From contig JAFVFH010000061.1 in the NCBI GenBank assembly GCA_017475525.1, forward strand, positions 1 through 34,257: 34,257 nt of DNA, given 5' to 3'. The DNA comes from Alphaproteobacteria bacterium. Its GTDB lineage: Bacteria > Pseudomonadota > Alphaproteobacteria > RF32 > CAG-239. Of the stretch, positions 1-7,671 are shown piece after piece (the stretch's first letter is position 1; each line of letters begins with the position of its first letter). The translations under genes were made by a program, and so were the position numbers. The notes below the pieces were generated by a model that did not search any database, was not told the DNA's origin, and saw only the letters and a program-made list of their open reading frames with translations.

Positions 1-351
1 AGAAAAATGACAAAACGAGTGACCGAAGAAAGCTTTAGCTTTCAAGAAGAGGTCTGGAGAGGGTGTCTTTATTGAATCCTCCCCCTTGCGTTCAGAATGA
101 ACGCTTCAGAGGGGGGAGGTACGGTGGGGGTGACAACAAAAAAGCCTTTTTTCCCGTCATCCTTCATAGTGCGCTTTCGCGTCACCCTTTTAGTGTCATC
201 CCTTGCGCTGTGCGGCGCATCAGCGCATCAAGGGATCTCAAAGCCGGCGTCGCGCTTACAGCGCACCCACGCCGCTACCATATAAAAAACAAACAAAAGA
301 GTCACCCCTCGCCGAGGCTTGAAAAGCCGAGCGCGTCAAGGGGTCTTAAGA
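1..351 (+). repeat. Composite palindromic intergenic repeat, left copy
   Basis: This stretch is a chain of hairpin-forming modules. Module a (11-52) holds the hairpin GAAAGC-ttta-GCTTTC at 28-43. A GC-rich hairpin follows at about 79-118. Module b (117-150) begins GGTACGGTGGGGGTGAC. Module c (196-277) holds an imperfect hairpin built on ATCCCTTG/CAAGGGAT and a nested hairpin at the GGCG end. Module d (about 281-351) holds CCCCT/AGGGG arms around a CGGCTT/AAGCC core. Modules a-d recur inverted at 33946-34193 and module c recurs inverted at 26611-26720. Small open frames here (from 63 and 97) look spurious because they run through the hairpins. No gene was seen in 1-427. Confidence 0.8.
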
Positions 352-427
352 ATTATTTTTTTATGTCCCTTTTTAAGGCGCACCCACGCCGCTTCTTAAA
401 TTAAAAAACAAAAACGCCCATCAATTA

Positions 428-1267
428 TCACTTATACCTGATTCTAAACGTATTACCTGTTTTCTTTGAAACCTTTTCCGCTTCGTCAAGAGTATATATT
501 CTTTTCATGCGAACGCCCTTTTTTTCACCGATACACCCAAGCGTTCCATACCTCATGTTGTCAACAATATAGCTGCCATCGCTTGTTTTTGTGTATAAAA
601 TCGGCGTTATCCCGAGCTTCTCTGCCGCCGCCCGACACATATCCATTTGCTTTGCCGAGCAATAAAGTTCTTTAATACCCGTTTTGCCATACGCAGCGAC
701 TCCTGCAAAAACATTAACATCCAAACTTTCAAGATTCTCCGGAATAATGAGCGCTTTTAGGTGAGAGTTGCCACCAAAGGAATATGAACCGGCACTTTCC
801 AAATCTTCAGATAAAACCAGACTTTTAATACCTGTATGCGAAATCCCCCAACTTCCGATTTCTTTTACCGTGCTCGGAAGCACTAAATTTTGTAGGCTAG
901 AACATGAGTGAAAGGCAAGAGCTCCAATACTTTCCAAGCCGTCAGGCAAATTCGCTTGCCGAATATAGAGCATATCTTCAAACGCGTCATATCCGATAGA
1001 CGTTATCCCCTTGCCGATATTTAAGCTCGTCACTTGAGAAACATAGCTTTTCCAAGGCGCCGAAGTTGTGCATTCCGTGTCGCAATTAACCCTTGTATAG
1101 TCTTTGATTGCACCGCTTCCCGTGATATTAAGCAGTCCCTCATCATTAATTTCCCAGTGACAATCCTCTCCGCAGTCATCACCTTGTGCAATGATATCAG
1201 CGTGTGCTCCGTTTATTGTCAGATTTATCCCAAACATCCATATCAGCAAAAAAATCAATTTTTTCAT
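428..1267 (-). CDS. Secreted BspA-like leucine-rich-repeat protein (LRR_5 type)
   Basis: A 279-residue protein with a signal peptide at residues 1-23, likely cut after AHA. Next comes a short Cys-containing domain (CGEDC) and then about four BspA/LRR_5 repeats of the form L..I..GITSIGYDAF and LVLPSTVKEIG. This repeat family usually forms solenoids on the cell surface or in the periplasm for adhesion or binding. The last 25 residues, with KRIYTLDEAEKVSKKTGNTF and a final IRYK, nearly match the C-terminus of the paralogue at 30800-31618, so the end is a conserved module. The start is ATG at 1267 with the ribosome site CAGGAG 8 nt upstream. The gene lies behind a structured leader (1341-1502, minus) that ends in a terminator. 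The ligand is unknown. Confidence 0.85.
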   Translation of the reverse strand: MKKLIFLLIWMFGINLTINGAHADIIAQGDDCGEDCHWEINDEGLLNITGSGAIKDYTRVNCDTECTTSAPWKSYVSQVTSLNIGKGITSIGYDAFEDMLYIRQANLPDGLESIGALAFHSCSSLQNLVLPSTVKEIGSWGISHTGIKSLVLSEDLESAGSYSFGGNSHLKALIIPENLESLDVNVFAGVAAYGKTGIKELYCSAKQMDMCRAAAEKLGITPILYTKTSDGSYIVDNMRYGTLGCIGEKKGVRMKRIYTLDEAEKVSKKTGNTFRIRYK

Positions 1268-1293
1268 TAGCTTTCTCCTGTTTTCTCGTTATT

Positions 1294-1320
1294 GTCATCC
1301 TGAATTTATTTCAGAATGAC
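1294..1320. repeat. Short palindrome in the leader of the LRR gene
   Basis: GTCATcCTGAA, then tttat, then TTCAGaATGAC form a near-perfect hairpin between the leader terminator and the start codon of the minus-strand LRR gene. It resembles the GTCAT...ATGAC boxes found in the other palindromic repeats of this window. Confidence 0.6.
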
Positions 1321-1340
1321 ATTTTTATTGTTAAGGTCAT

Positions 1341-1502
1341 CACAAAAAAATCCACCTTGAAAAATCCAAAGTGGGAGCTAGAAGAACTGCCTAGACACAG
1401 CCGAATTTATTCGCCATATAATATGCTTATTTCATTCACTCCCTTTATAAAGGAGCTGTCATCTAGGAAGTGCCTTCTAAGCACCATAACCGTTTCGGTC
1501 AT
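1341..1502 (-). ncRNA. Structured leader RNA, copy C (attenuator-like)
   Basis: Read on the minus strand, this starts GACCGAAACGGTT (1500-1488). It contains a stem TAGAAG/CTTCTA (1479-1474 with 1384-1379) extended across an internal loop by CCTAGA/TCTAGG (1467-1462 with 1395-1390). It also has an inner hairpin CTCCTTT/AAAGGGAG and the motifs GAAATAAG and GCGAATAA. It ends in a terminator hairpin (1374-1352) and a T run. Copies A and B near 26 kb keep the same order with different stem sequences, so pairing is preserved by compensatory change. It lies directly upstream of the LRR gene. The 5'-arm pairing that would compete with the terminator is weaker here than in A and B. No known family was recognised. 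Confidence 0.7.
1343..1374 (-). terminator. Intrinsic terminator inside the LRR leader
   Basis: On the minus strand CCACTTTGGA, a T-rich loop and TCAAGGTGG form a stem of 8-9 pairs followed by ATTTTTTT. It lies before the LRR coding region, so it would act as an attenuator. Confidence 0.7.
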
Positions 1503-1508
1503 ACTCTT

Positions 1509-1537
1509 ATTCTGCCTTATTCCCATCCAAAAGTCAA
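1509..1537 (-). promoter_or_regulatory. Promoter of leader RNA copy C
   Basis: TTGACT (1537-1532), a 17-nt spacer, then CAGAAT (1514-1509). It places the start near 1502, just before the first conserved element of the leader, as in copies A and B. Confidence 0.5.
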
Positions 1538-1720
1538 ATCAAAAATGAATATCGCTTCAGACGCCCTTATGCAAAACCAAAAGTTCAAAAAGATTCTGAA
1601 ATCAAACACTTACGCCTTCATCTTGAATCAGTACATTTAGAACAGTGTATTTAAATTTTTTTTCATACATACCTTCTTTTTCTTTTGACCTTCTGAGCAA
1701 AAAACAAAAAAAGAATCTAA

Positions 1721-1748
1721 AATGAAGAACCATCCGGCTAACGCCGGA
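1721..1748 (+). repeat. Half-copy of the palindrome at 8792-8829
   Basis: The 28 bases here are identical to 8791-8818, and include GAACCATCCGG and CGCCGGA. The second site completes a perfect 16-bp inverted repeat. Here the right arm is replaced by unrelated sequence. The 1502-1935 interval otherwise holds no convincing gene. Confidence 0.6.
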
Positions 1749-1935
1749 GGTATCTCCGTTCCCTCCAAGCTGCGCTTGCCAATCCGACTGAAAGTCGGCT
1801 TGGAATTCGCTTTCCACCGGCTGACGCCAGTGGTTTGCGAATTTGATGTTATCAAAACCTTAGAGAAACAACTTATTTTAAAAGATGTGAACGGCGTATT
1901 TAAAATAAAAATCATCGCTAAAAGCGCTTTTTCTC

Positions 1936-1963
1936 TTGAAATTTTGCATTAAAAGCGTATAGT
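1936..1963 (+). promoter_or_regulatory. Sigma70-type promoter of the mnmG operon
   Basis: TTGAAA (1936-1941), a 16-nt spacer and TATAGT (1958-1963). The predicted start near 1970 leaves a short leader with AGAGGA before the mnmG ATG. Confidence 0.7.
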
Positions 1964-1987
1964 GAGGCAATTTTAGAGGAAAGAACA

Positions 1988-3835
1988 ATGAACAAAACTT
2001 TTGATGTTGTTGTGGTCGGTGGTGGACATGCGGGTTGCGAAGCCGCGGCGGCAGCAGCTCGTATGGGCGCCAAAACCGCACTTGTCACACATAAGATTTC
2101 AACCATCGGCGAAATGTCTTGCAATCCGGCGATCGGAGGCTTAGGCAAAGGACACCTTGTGCGCGAGGTTGATGCGCTTGACGGCTTAATGGGCAAAGTG
2201 ATTGACAAAGCCGGCATTCAGTTTCGTATGCTTAACGCGTCCAAAGGCCCTGCCGTGCGCGGTCCGCGCGCCCAAGCAGATCGCGAGCTTTATAAAAAAT
2301 ATATGCTTGAAGCTCTGCAAGCTCAAGAAAATTTAAGCCTCATCGAAGGCGCGGTTGAAGGTTTGGTTTTTGATGAGTTCGGCATACATGGCGTCACCCT
2401 TGAAAACGGCGAGAACATTGTTTCAAAAGCCGTTGTCTTAACAACAGGAACTTTCTTGAACGGTGTTATGTTTATCGGTCACGAAACCTCTGTCGGAGGT
2501 CGTGTCGGCGATGTTTCCTGTAAAGGTATAACGGTGTATTTAAAACAGATGTCATTATCACTCGGCCGCCTCAAAACCGGAACCCCTGCCCGCTTAAACG
2601 GCGATACCATTAACTGGTCTGTTTTAGAAACACAAAGCGGTGATGAAAACCCTGAGCCTTTTTCATATTTGACAGAAAGCCTGCCTCAAAAGCAAATCAA
2701 TTGCTATATCACTCACACCAATGAAACAACGCACAAAATCATTCGTGATAATTTTTCAAAGTGCGCCTTGTTTTCAGGGTTGATTACAGGCGTCGGTCCG
2801 CGCTATTGCCCGAGTATTGAAGACAAGCTTGTTAAATTTGCTGACCGCACTTCACATCAAATCTTTTTAGAGCCGGAAGGTTACAATACAAACGTTGTCT
2901 ACCCGAATGGTATTTCAACCTCACTGCCGGCTGATGTGCAAGACGCTTTTATACACACCATCAAAGGTTTGGAAAATGTCGAAATTCTGCGTCCGGCTTA
3001 TGCGATTGAATACGACTTTGTCAGTCCGCAGGAACTAAACAATCGTTTAGAAGTCAAAAAAATGCCAAACCTCTTTTTAGCCGGACAAATCAACGGCACA
3101 ACCGGTTATGAAGAAGCGGCGGCACAAGGTTTGCTTGCCGGCATCAATGCCGCGCTCAATGCCGAAGGAAAGGGAAGAACGTTTACGGTTGATCGTAGCG
3201 AAGGTTATATCGGCGTGATGGTTGACGACCTTATCACCAAAGGTGTTGACGAACCGTATCGTATGTTTACTTCTCGCTCGGAATACCGTCTTTATTTAAG
3301 AGCGGATAATGCGGATCAACGCCTCACACAAAAAGGATATGACATCGGCGTTGTCGGCAAAGAAAGATATCAAAAATTCAAAGCCAAAAGAGAACAAATT
3401 GAATCTTTGCGCGAATATGCGCTTGCCACAAAATTGAATTATGCCGAACTCAAAAATGCCGGCATCAACATCAACCATGACGGCACCCCGCGCACACTTT
3501 TCAATTTGATAGGTTATAACAATGTTTCACGTGAAACAATCGCCGAAATATTCCCAAAAATCAAAGACTTCGACAAAAAGGCCGTTGAACAAATCGAAAT
3601 CGAATCCTCTTACGCCGGCTATATTAAACGCCAAATGGCAGATATTGAAGTTTTCAAAAAAGATGAAAACCTTAAAATCAGAGAAGACGTGGATTATAAT
3701 CATATCGGCGGCTTGTCACGAGAGATCGTTTCAAAGCTCTCAAAAGTCAAACCATCAACAATCGGTGAGGCCTCGCGAATCCCCGGAATGACGCCGGCCG
3801 CCATTACCGCCATTTTAGGATATTTGAAGAAATAA
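1988..3835 (+). CDS. mnmG: tRNA uridine-5-carboxymethylaminomethyl modification enzyme MnmG (GidA)
   Basis: A 615-residue protein of the usual MnmG length. It has the N-terminal FAD-binding [10 protein letters not shown] motif (residues 11-20) and family blocks including [23 protein letters not shown] and, late in the protein, [17 protein letters not shown]. With MnmE it installs the 5-carboxymethylaminomethyl group on wobble U34 of several tRNAs, using FAD and methylenetetrahydrofolate. The ATG follows the ribosome site AGAGGA. The coding sequence contains a perfect parS site at 3523-3538, read as N-V-S-R-E-T. The next gene starts one base after the stop codon. mnmE is not in the window upstream, where many alphaproteobacteria carry it. 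Confidence 0.97.
   Translation: MNKTFDVVVVGGGHAGCEAAAAAARMGAKTALVTHKISTIGEMSCNPAIGGLGKGHLVREVDALDGLMGKVIDKAGIQFRMLNASKGPAVRGPRAQADRELYKKYMLEALQAQENLSLIEGAVEGLVFDEFGIHGVTLENGENIVSKAVVLTTGTFLNGVMFIGHETSVGGRVGDVSCKGITVYLKQMSLSLGRLKTGTPARLNGDTINWSVLETQSGDENPEPFSYLTESLPQKQINCYITHTNETTHKIIRDNFSKCALFSGLITGVGPRYCPSIEDKLVKFADRTSHQIFLEPEGYNTNVVYPNGISTSLPADVQDAFIHTIKGLENVEILRPAYAIEYDFVSPQELNNRLEVKKMPNLFLAGQINGTTGYEEAAAQGLLAGINAALNAEGKGRTFTVDRSEGYIGVMVDDLITKGVDEPYRMFTSRSEYRLYLRADNADQRLTQKGYDIGVVGKERYQKFKAKREQIESLREYALATKLNYAELKNAGININHDGTPRTLFNLIGYNNVSRETIAEIFPKIKDFDKKAVEQIEIESSYAGYIKRQMADIEVFKKDENLKIREDVDYNHIGGLSREIVSKLSKVKPSTIGEASRIPGMTPAAITAILGYLKK
3523..3538. promoter_or_regulatory. parS: parS centromere site 1, inside mnmG
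   Basis: TGTTTCACGTGAAACA is a perfect match to the 16-bp parS consensus bound by chromosomal ParB. Its frame encodes VSRET, the same peptide as in site 2. It lies about 3 kb upstream of parB, close to the expected position of the replication origin. Confidence 0.95.
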
Positions 3836-3836
3836 G

Positions 3837-4658
3837 ATGCAAAGATTCGGTTATCATACTCACACAACTTTTTCAGACGGCAAAAACTCAGTCGAAGAAA
3901 TGCTTGAGCAAGCCGTTCATTTAGGCTTTGAGCAAATCGGCATTTCCGATCATTTGATGGTGCACAAAAACATTACCCAATCACTTTCATGGGAAGGAAT
4001 CAAAGATAATGCGGCATTTGCCGATTTCGATAGCATTATTGATTTATGCAACCGCCACGCCGATGAAATCCGAAAATTCGGCAAAGAAAAAGGAATCAAA
4101 ACATTTGTCGGCTATGAGGTGGACTATTTTACATATAGCGGATGGGAAGAGGAGTTCAGAGCTTTTGCCAAACAAATCGACCACGACTATTTTATCAGCG
4201 GCAACCACTTTTTTATGAACGAAAACGGTGAAGAAATTTTTGACATCTGGCGTTTTAACAAACTGCCCGATGTGCCGAAAGAAGATGTAACGGTGTATTT
4301 AAAGCGCCATTTTCAAACCATGCAGCAAGCCGTTGAATCGGGGCTTTTTTTCTTTTTGGCACACATGGATTACGCGCAAAAAGCAGACGCTTATAACGAA
4401 GCTGATCACCTCAAAGAAATTGACGATGTTTTAATGGCTTTGAAAAAAACAGGCACCGGATGTGAAATCAGCACAAAAGGAATCCGCAAATTCGGACATT
4501 GTTACCCTTCTGAAAATATTTTAACAAGACTCATCAAGCAAAACACACCGATTATCATCAGCGATGATGCACACCATATTTCAGAGCTTGGCTCATATTT
4601 TGAAGACGCTGAAAACATCTTAAAGAGATTAAACTGCACAAACAGACTAAAAAGATAA
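3837..4658 (+). CDS. PHP-domain metal-dependent hydrolase (histidinol-phosphatase-like)
   Basis: A 273-residue protein with the PHP fold metal ligands in order: HTHTTFSD (His7, His9, Asp14), ISDH (residues 36-39), GYEVDY, SGNHFF, LAHMDY and ISDDAHH near the C-terminus. PHP proteins hydrolyse phosphoesters with a di- or trinuclear metal site. This layout resembles histidinol-phosphate phosphatases of the HisK type, but other phosphoesterase substrates are possible and no his genes are nearby. ATG 3837 lies one base after the mnmG stop, so it is in the mnmG transcript and probably translationally coupled. The gene sits between mnmG and rsmG, which are commonly adjacent. Confidence 0.85.
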   Translation: MQRFGYHTHTTFSDGKNSVEEMLEQAVHLGFEQIGISDHLMVHKNITQSLSWEGIKDNAAFADFDSIIDLCNRHADEIRKFGKEKGIKTFVGYEVDYFTYSGWEEEFRAFAKQIDHDYFISGNHFFMNENGEEIFDIWRFNKLPDVPKEDVTVYLKRHFQTMQQAVESGLFFFLAHMDYAQKADAYNEADHLKEIDDVLMALKKTGTGCEISTKGIRKFGHCYPSENILTRLIKQNTPIIISDDAHHISELGSYFEDAENILKRLNCTNRLKR

Positions 4659-4676
4659 AATTTTGTCAAAAAGACA

Positions 4677-4705
4677 TTGACTCCTCATCTCTTTCGTGAT
4701 ATAAA
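4677..4705 (+). promoter_or_regulatory. Strong sigma70-type promoter
   Basis: TTGACT (4677-4682), a 17-nt spacer and TATAAA (4700-4705). It places transcription start near 4712, about 20 nt before the small gene at 4733. Confidence 0.75.
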
Positions 4706-4732
4706 CGAATCAGATTATAAATTATTAAAGAT

Positions 4733-4963
4733 ATGAAGAATATAACTATTACGGAAAACCAAAAGTTCAATGATGTCATCGCCAAAATTGGCGAAAATGT
4801 AGAGATCCAAATCATTTACGACGACAAGAACAACCCAAAAAACGTCGTTGTTTACCTTGATGCAGACAGAAAAGACTCTCAAAGCATCAGAACCTATGTC
4901 GACATTGAGCTCACCAACAATGGACGGAAAGTCAAATCAATCAAAAACATCGATTCCGACTAA
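4733..4963 (+). CDS. Small conserved-looking protein of unknown function
   Basis: A 76-residue, charged, soluble protein with no signal peptide or membrane segment. The pattern of short strands (EIQIIYDD, NVVVYLDAD, YVDIELTNNGRKV) suggests a small beta-rich fold. It has its own strong promoter (4677-4705) and an intrinsic terminator (4978-5012), so it is a monocistronic unit between the mnmG-PHP pair and rsmG. No family was recognised. Promoter, tight terminator and codon pattern make it likely to be real. Confidence 0.7.
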   Translation: MKNITITENQKFNDVIAKIGENVEIQIIYDDKNNPKNVVVYLDADRKDSQSIRTYVDIELTNNGRKVKSIKNIDSD

Positions 4964-4977
4964 CCGAAGAAAAACTG

Positions 4978-5012
4978 AAAAAAGCAATTCTGAAAAAGGA
5001 TTGCTTTTTTGT
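4978..5012 (+). terminator. Intrinsic terminator after the small gene
   Basis: AAAAGCAAT and ATTGCTTTTTT form a 9-bp stem with an A-rich loop and a T run. Confidence 0.8.
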
Positions 5013-5083
5013 TTATAAAAAACGTTGTTCATAACTTACAAATGCGGTTTATATTCTCAAATTCATAAGCTATAAAAAGACTC

Positions 5084-5701
5084 ATGAATGAATTGATGCA
5101 AACATACAATGTTTCACGTGAAACATTTGCCATTTTATCACGATATGTCAATATCTTAACTGATTGGCAAGCCAAAATGAACCTTGTCAGCCCGAAATCT
5201 TTGGCTGAAGTATGGACAAGGCATATTGCCGATTCGCTTCAATTGTATCAATACCTAAACAGTGATATAAAAACAGTTTATGACATCGGCTCCGGCGCAG
5301 GCTTCCCTGCCATCGTTTTGGCTATACAGTCAATGGCTGAACACCGTGATACAAAGTTCAAATTGATTGAGAGCATCACAAAAAAAACAGTGTATTTAAA
5401 TGCGGTCAAAAACGAGCTCGGCTTAAAAAATGTTGAAATCATCAACGCACGCTCCGAAAGCTTGAAATTAGCGCCGGCAGATGTGATTACCGCGCGCGCG
5501 GTTGCCGCCCTTGATAAGCTTTTTGCTTTAGCCTTGCCGCTTGCGGGTAAGCACACTGTTTTGTTGTTGCCAAAAGGCAAAACCTATCAGACGGAAATTG
5601 ATGAAGCCTTAAAACACTGGTCATTTTATGTGAAGGTTCTGCCAAACAAAGTGGAGCCGGAGGGTGTGATTTTACAAATTGCAAATTTGAGGAAAAAATA
5701 G
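5084..5701 (+). CDS. rsmG: 16S rRNA (guanine527-N7)-methyltransferase RsmG (GidB)
   Basis: A 205-residue protein of normal RsmG length. It has the SAM-binding motif DIGSGAGFPAIVLA after TRHIADSLQL, and the later NARSE and ITARAVAAL blocks typical of the family. It methylates N7 of G527 in 16S rRNA, and loss gives low-level streptomycin resistance in other bacteria. A second perfect parS site lies at codons 10-14 (5110-5125), again encoding VSRET. The stop is followed directly by the parA ATG. A weaker promoter-like pair (TTGTTC 5025, TTATAT 5049, 18-nt spacer) precedes it. Confidence 0.96.
   Translation: MNELMQTYNVSRETFAILSRYVNILTDWQAKMNLVSPKSLAEVWTRHIADSLQLYQYLNSDIKTVYDIGSGAGFPAIVLAIQSMAEHRDTKFKLIESITKKTVYLNAVKNELGLKNVEIINARSESLKLAPADVITARAVAALDKLFALALPLAGKHTVLLLPKGKTYQTEIDEALKHWSFYVKVLPNKVEPEGVILQIANLRKK
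5110..5125. promoter_or_regulatory. parS: parS centromere site 2, inside rsmG
   Basis: A second perfect TGTTTCACGTGAAACA palindrome, 1.6 kb from site 1, also read in frame as VSRET. ParB would load here as a CTP-dependent clamp and spread to both sides. Confidence 0.95.
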
Positions 5702-6469
5702 ATGAAAATTATCTCGGTCACAAACCGCAAAGGCGGTGTCGGCAAAACAACAACAGCCATCAACATTGCAACAGCCATGGCAGCCATCGGCAAAAAAGTG
5801 GCTTTGTTTGACCTTGATCCGCAAGGCAACGCCACAACATCGCTCGGGATAAACAAAAAAGACATTGAATATTCATCTTATGATGTGTTGATCAACGATG
5901 CGGATATTCAAAGCGCTTTGCAAAAAACGCTTGTTCCGGAATTTTTTATTGTGCCGGCAACGGCAGATTTGGCTGCGGCGGAAATTGAGCTCATCAACAA
6001 AGAAAAAAGAGAATGGATATTAAAAAATGCGCTCAAAAATTTGGAAGGAAAGTTTGATTACATTTTGATTGACTGCCCGCCGTCGCTTAATCTTTTGACC
6101 GTCAATGCGCTTGTCGCATCCGATTCGGTGATTGTGCCTTTACAATGCGAATTTTTGGCCTTAGAAGGATTGACGGATCTCATCAAAAACATTGAACGCG
6201 TGCGTAAGAGCTTTAACCAAAATTTGAAAATTCAGGGTATTGTGCTCACCATGTTTGACAGACGCAATAATTTGAGCTTTATGGTTGAAAACGACGTGCG
6301 CGCTTATTTCGGCGATTTGGTGTATCAAACCGTTATTCCGCGAAGCGTGCGCATTTCGGAAGCACCGTCGCACGGCAAACCGATTATGATATACGATTTC
6401 AAAAGTGTCGGCGCGCAAAGTTATATCAGCTTGGCAAAAGAAGTTTTAACTCGTGAGGGAGAAATTTGA
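5702..6469 (+). CDS. parA: Chromosome-partitioning ATPase ParA (Soj)
   Basis: A 255-residue protein with the deviant Walker A motif KGGVGKTT (residues 10-17), the switch motif DLDPQGNAT and Walker B ILIDCPPSL. This is the standard chromosomal ParA without an N-terminal HTH. ATP-bound dimers coat the nucleoid and pull ParB-parS complexes apart. The ATG follows the rsmG stop with no gap. Its TGA (6467-6469) overlaps the parB ATG by one base, which indicates translational coupling. Confidence 0.97.
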   Translation: MKIISVTNRKGGVGKTTTAINIATAMAAIGKKVALFDLDPQGNATTSLGINKKDIEYSSYDVLINDADIQSALQKTLVPEFFIVPATADLAAAEIELINKEKREWILKNALKNLEGKFDYILIDCPPSLNLLTVNALVASDSVIVPLQCEFLALEGLTDLIKNIERVRKSFNQNLKIQGIVLTMFDRRNNLSFMVENDVRAYFGDLVYQTVIPRSVRISEAPSHGKPIMIYDFKSVGAQSYISLAKEVLTREGEI

Positions 6470-7176
6470 TGACAGATAAAAAACACGGCCTCGGCAGAGG
6501 CTTAGATGCTCTTTTCGGGGAAGAACCCGAAACGCTTGACTTTAATAAGCTCATGGGCGATGTTGCCACACCGAGCGGTATTGAAACAGCGGATATTCAA
6601 ACTTTAGTCCCCTGCCCTTATCAGCCGCGCAAAAACTTTGATGAAGAAAGCTTAAACGATTTGGTTTTATCCGTCAAAGAAAAGGGGATTTTGCAACCTC
6701 TCTTGGTGCGCAAGAAAAACGGCAAGTTTGAAATTATCGCCGGTGAACGCCGTTTTCGCGCCGCACAGCAAGCCGGTTTGAAAGAAGTTCCGATTATTGA
6801 AAAGAATTTGAGTGATGCCGAAGCTTTTGAGGTTTCACTCATTGAAAACATCATCCGTCAAAACTTGAACCCGATTGAGGAAGCCGAAGGCTTTGAAAAG
6901 CTCATTAAGGAATATCATTACACGCATGACACGCTTTCAAAATCCATCGGTAAATCACGCAGTTATATTTCAAACGCCTTGCGCCTTTTGGGGCTCCCGA
7001 ACACTGTTCAAAAAATGCTCGGTGAGGGAAAATTAAGCACAGGGCACGCAAGAACTTTGGTCGGTTTGCAAAATGCCGAAGACTTGGCGCAAAAAATTAT
7101 ATCCAAAGATTTAAGTGTTCGTCAAACAGAAGACTTGATTTTAAGAATAAAAGAGGGTAAAAAACCTAAAAAATAA
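6469..7176 (+). CDS. parB: Chromosome-partitioning protein ParB, ended early by an in-frame TAA
   Basis: 235 residues are read from ATG 6469, which follows GAGGGAGA and overlaps the parA stop; a TTG at 6466 would add one residue. Visible parts are the basic N-terminus HGLGRGLDALFG, the CTPase domain with GERRFRAAQQAG and ENIIRQNLNP, and the parS-binding HTH domain (SKSIGKSRSYISNALRLL, TGHARTLVGL). The reading frame then meets TAA at 7174-7176 inside an A-rich run. The same frame continues for 53 more codons that read as the ParB C-terminal dimerization domain. Chromosomal ParB is usually about 280-300 residues; 235 plus 53 would restore that size. A nonsense change AAA to TAA, a sequencing error, slippage on the A6 tracts, or a genuinely split ParB are all possible. 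Confidence 0.93.
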   Translation: MTDKKHGLGRGLDALFGEEPETLDFNKLMGDVATPSGIETADIQTLVPCPYQPRKNFDEESLNDLVLSVKEKGILQPLLVRKKNGKFEIIAGERRFRAAQQAGLKEVPIIEKNLSDAEAFEVSLIENIIRQNLNPIEEAEGFEKLIKEYHYTHDTLSKSIGKSRSYISNALRLLGLPNTVQKMLGEGKLSTGHARTLVGLQNAEDLAQKIISKDLSVRQTEDLILRIKEGKKPKK

Positions 7177-7338
7177 AAAATCAAACCCGAAAACATCGCC
7201 GAGATGGAAAGAAACTTAGAGCGCAAGCTTGACGTGAAAACGGAAATTTCTTTCAACCCGAAAGGGAAGGGGAGAATTGTTTTGAAATATAATAATTTTA
7301 ACGAACTTGAAAATTTGCTTAATAAACTTGAGAAATAA
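7177..7338 (+). pseudogene. parB: C-terminal dimerization domain of ParB, separated by the stop codon
   Basis: Read in the parB frame this gives KIKPENIAEMERNLERKLD, then GKGRIVLKYNNFNELENLL, ending in NKLEK. This matches the ParB C-terminal domain pattern of a helix, two strands and a leucine-rich helix. An internal ATG at 7204 could allow reinitiation, but no good ribosome site precedes it. The sequence looks intact, which argues for a recent event, a sequencing error or continued use. Confidence 0.85.
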
Positions 7339-7350
7339 AGGACTAAAAAT

Positions 7351-7599
7351 ATGGCAACAACAATTTTGGAAAAAATGCTCGCAAACTGCAAAAAAGCCGG
7401 TTATGAACCGACGGAAAACATTGAAAAAATCGCACGCGCCAAAAATATGATGTTCGGCGACAAGGAGTGGAAACGTTGTCCTTGCGACGGGCATAACGAC
7501 AACCGTTATTGTATTTCGGAGCTGTGCAAAAGCGACATTGAGCGCGACGGTATTTGCCACTGCAGATGTTATAAAAAAACAGGCACCGACGCAAAATAA
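7351..7599 (+). CDS. Small ferredoxin-thioredoxin-reductase-like Fe-S protein
   Basis: An 82-residue protein with a Cys pattern like the catalytic beta chain of ferredoxin:thioredoxin reductase: CPC (43, 45), C-x4-C (54, 59), CHC (69, 71) and Cys73. In the known enzyme such cysteines hold a 4Fe-4S cluster beside a redox disulfide, passing electrons to thioredoxin. Here the middle pair is CISELC rather than CPC, so the cluster geometry may differ. The ribosome site AAAGGA lies before ATG 7351, 12 bases after the ParB C-terminal fragment. It is probably in the parAB transcript and ends at the terminator at 7607. The assignment rests on the Cys pattern only. Confidence 0.75.
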   Translation: MATTILEKMLANCKKAGYEPTENIEKIARAKNMMFGDKEWKRCPCDGHNDNRYCISELCKSDIERDGICHCRCYKKTGTDAK

Positions 7600-7606
7600 T
7601 ATGAAG

Positions 7607-7629
7607 ACCTCCTTCAAGGAGGTTTTTTC
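7607..7629 (+). terminator. Intrinsic terminator of the parAB-Fe-S transcript
   Basis: ACCTCC, ttcaa, GGAGGT followed by a T run. Confidence 0.85.
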
Positions 7630-7671
7630 TTTGAACAAGAAGACAGCAAGAAAATAAAACATTTAGAATAG

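Noticed and set aside
63-404. Open frames at the left end (113 and 62 codons)
   Set aside because: They run through palindromic repeat modules also present elsewhere in inverted form; no ribosome site or family signal.
1722-1952. 76-codon plus frame and the opposing minus frames at 1602-1915
   Set aside because: They start in a dispersed half-palindrome, overlap the mnmG promoter, and show no coding signature.
6469-7338. Stop-codon reassignment to explain the TAA in parB
   Set aside because: TAA ends many other genes in the window cleanly, for example mnmG and rpmG, so a changed code is not credible.
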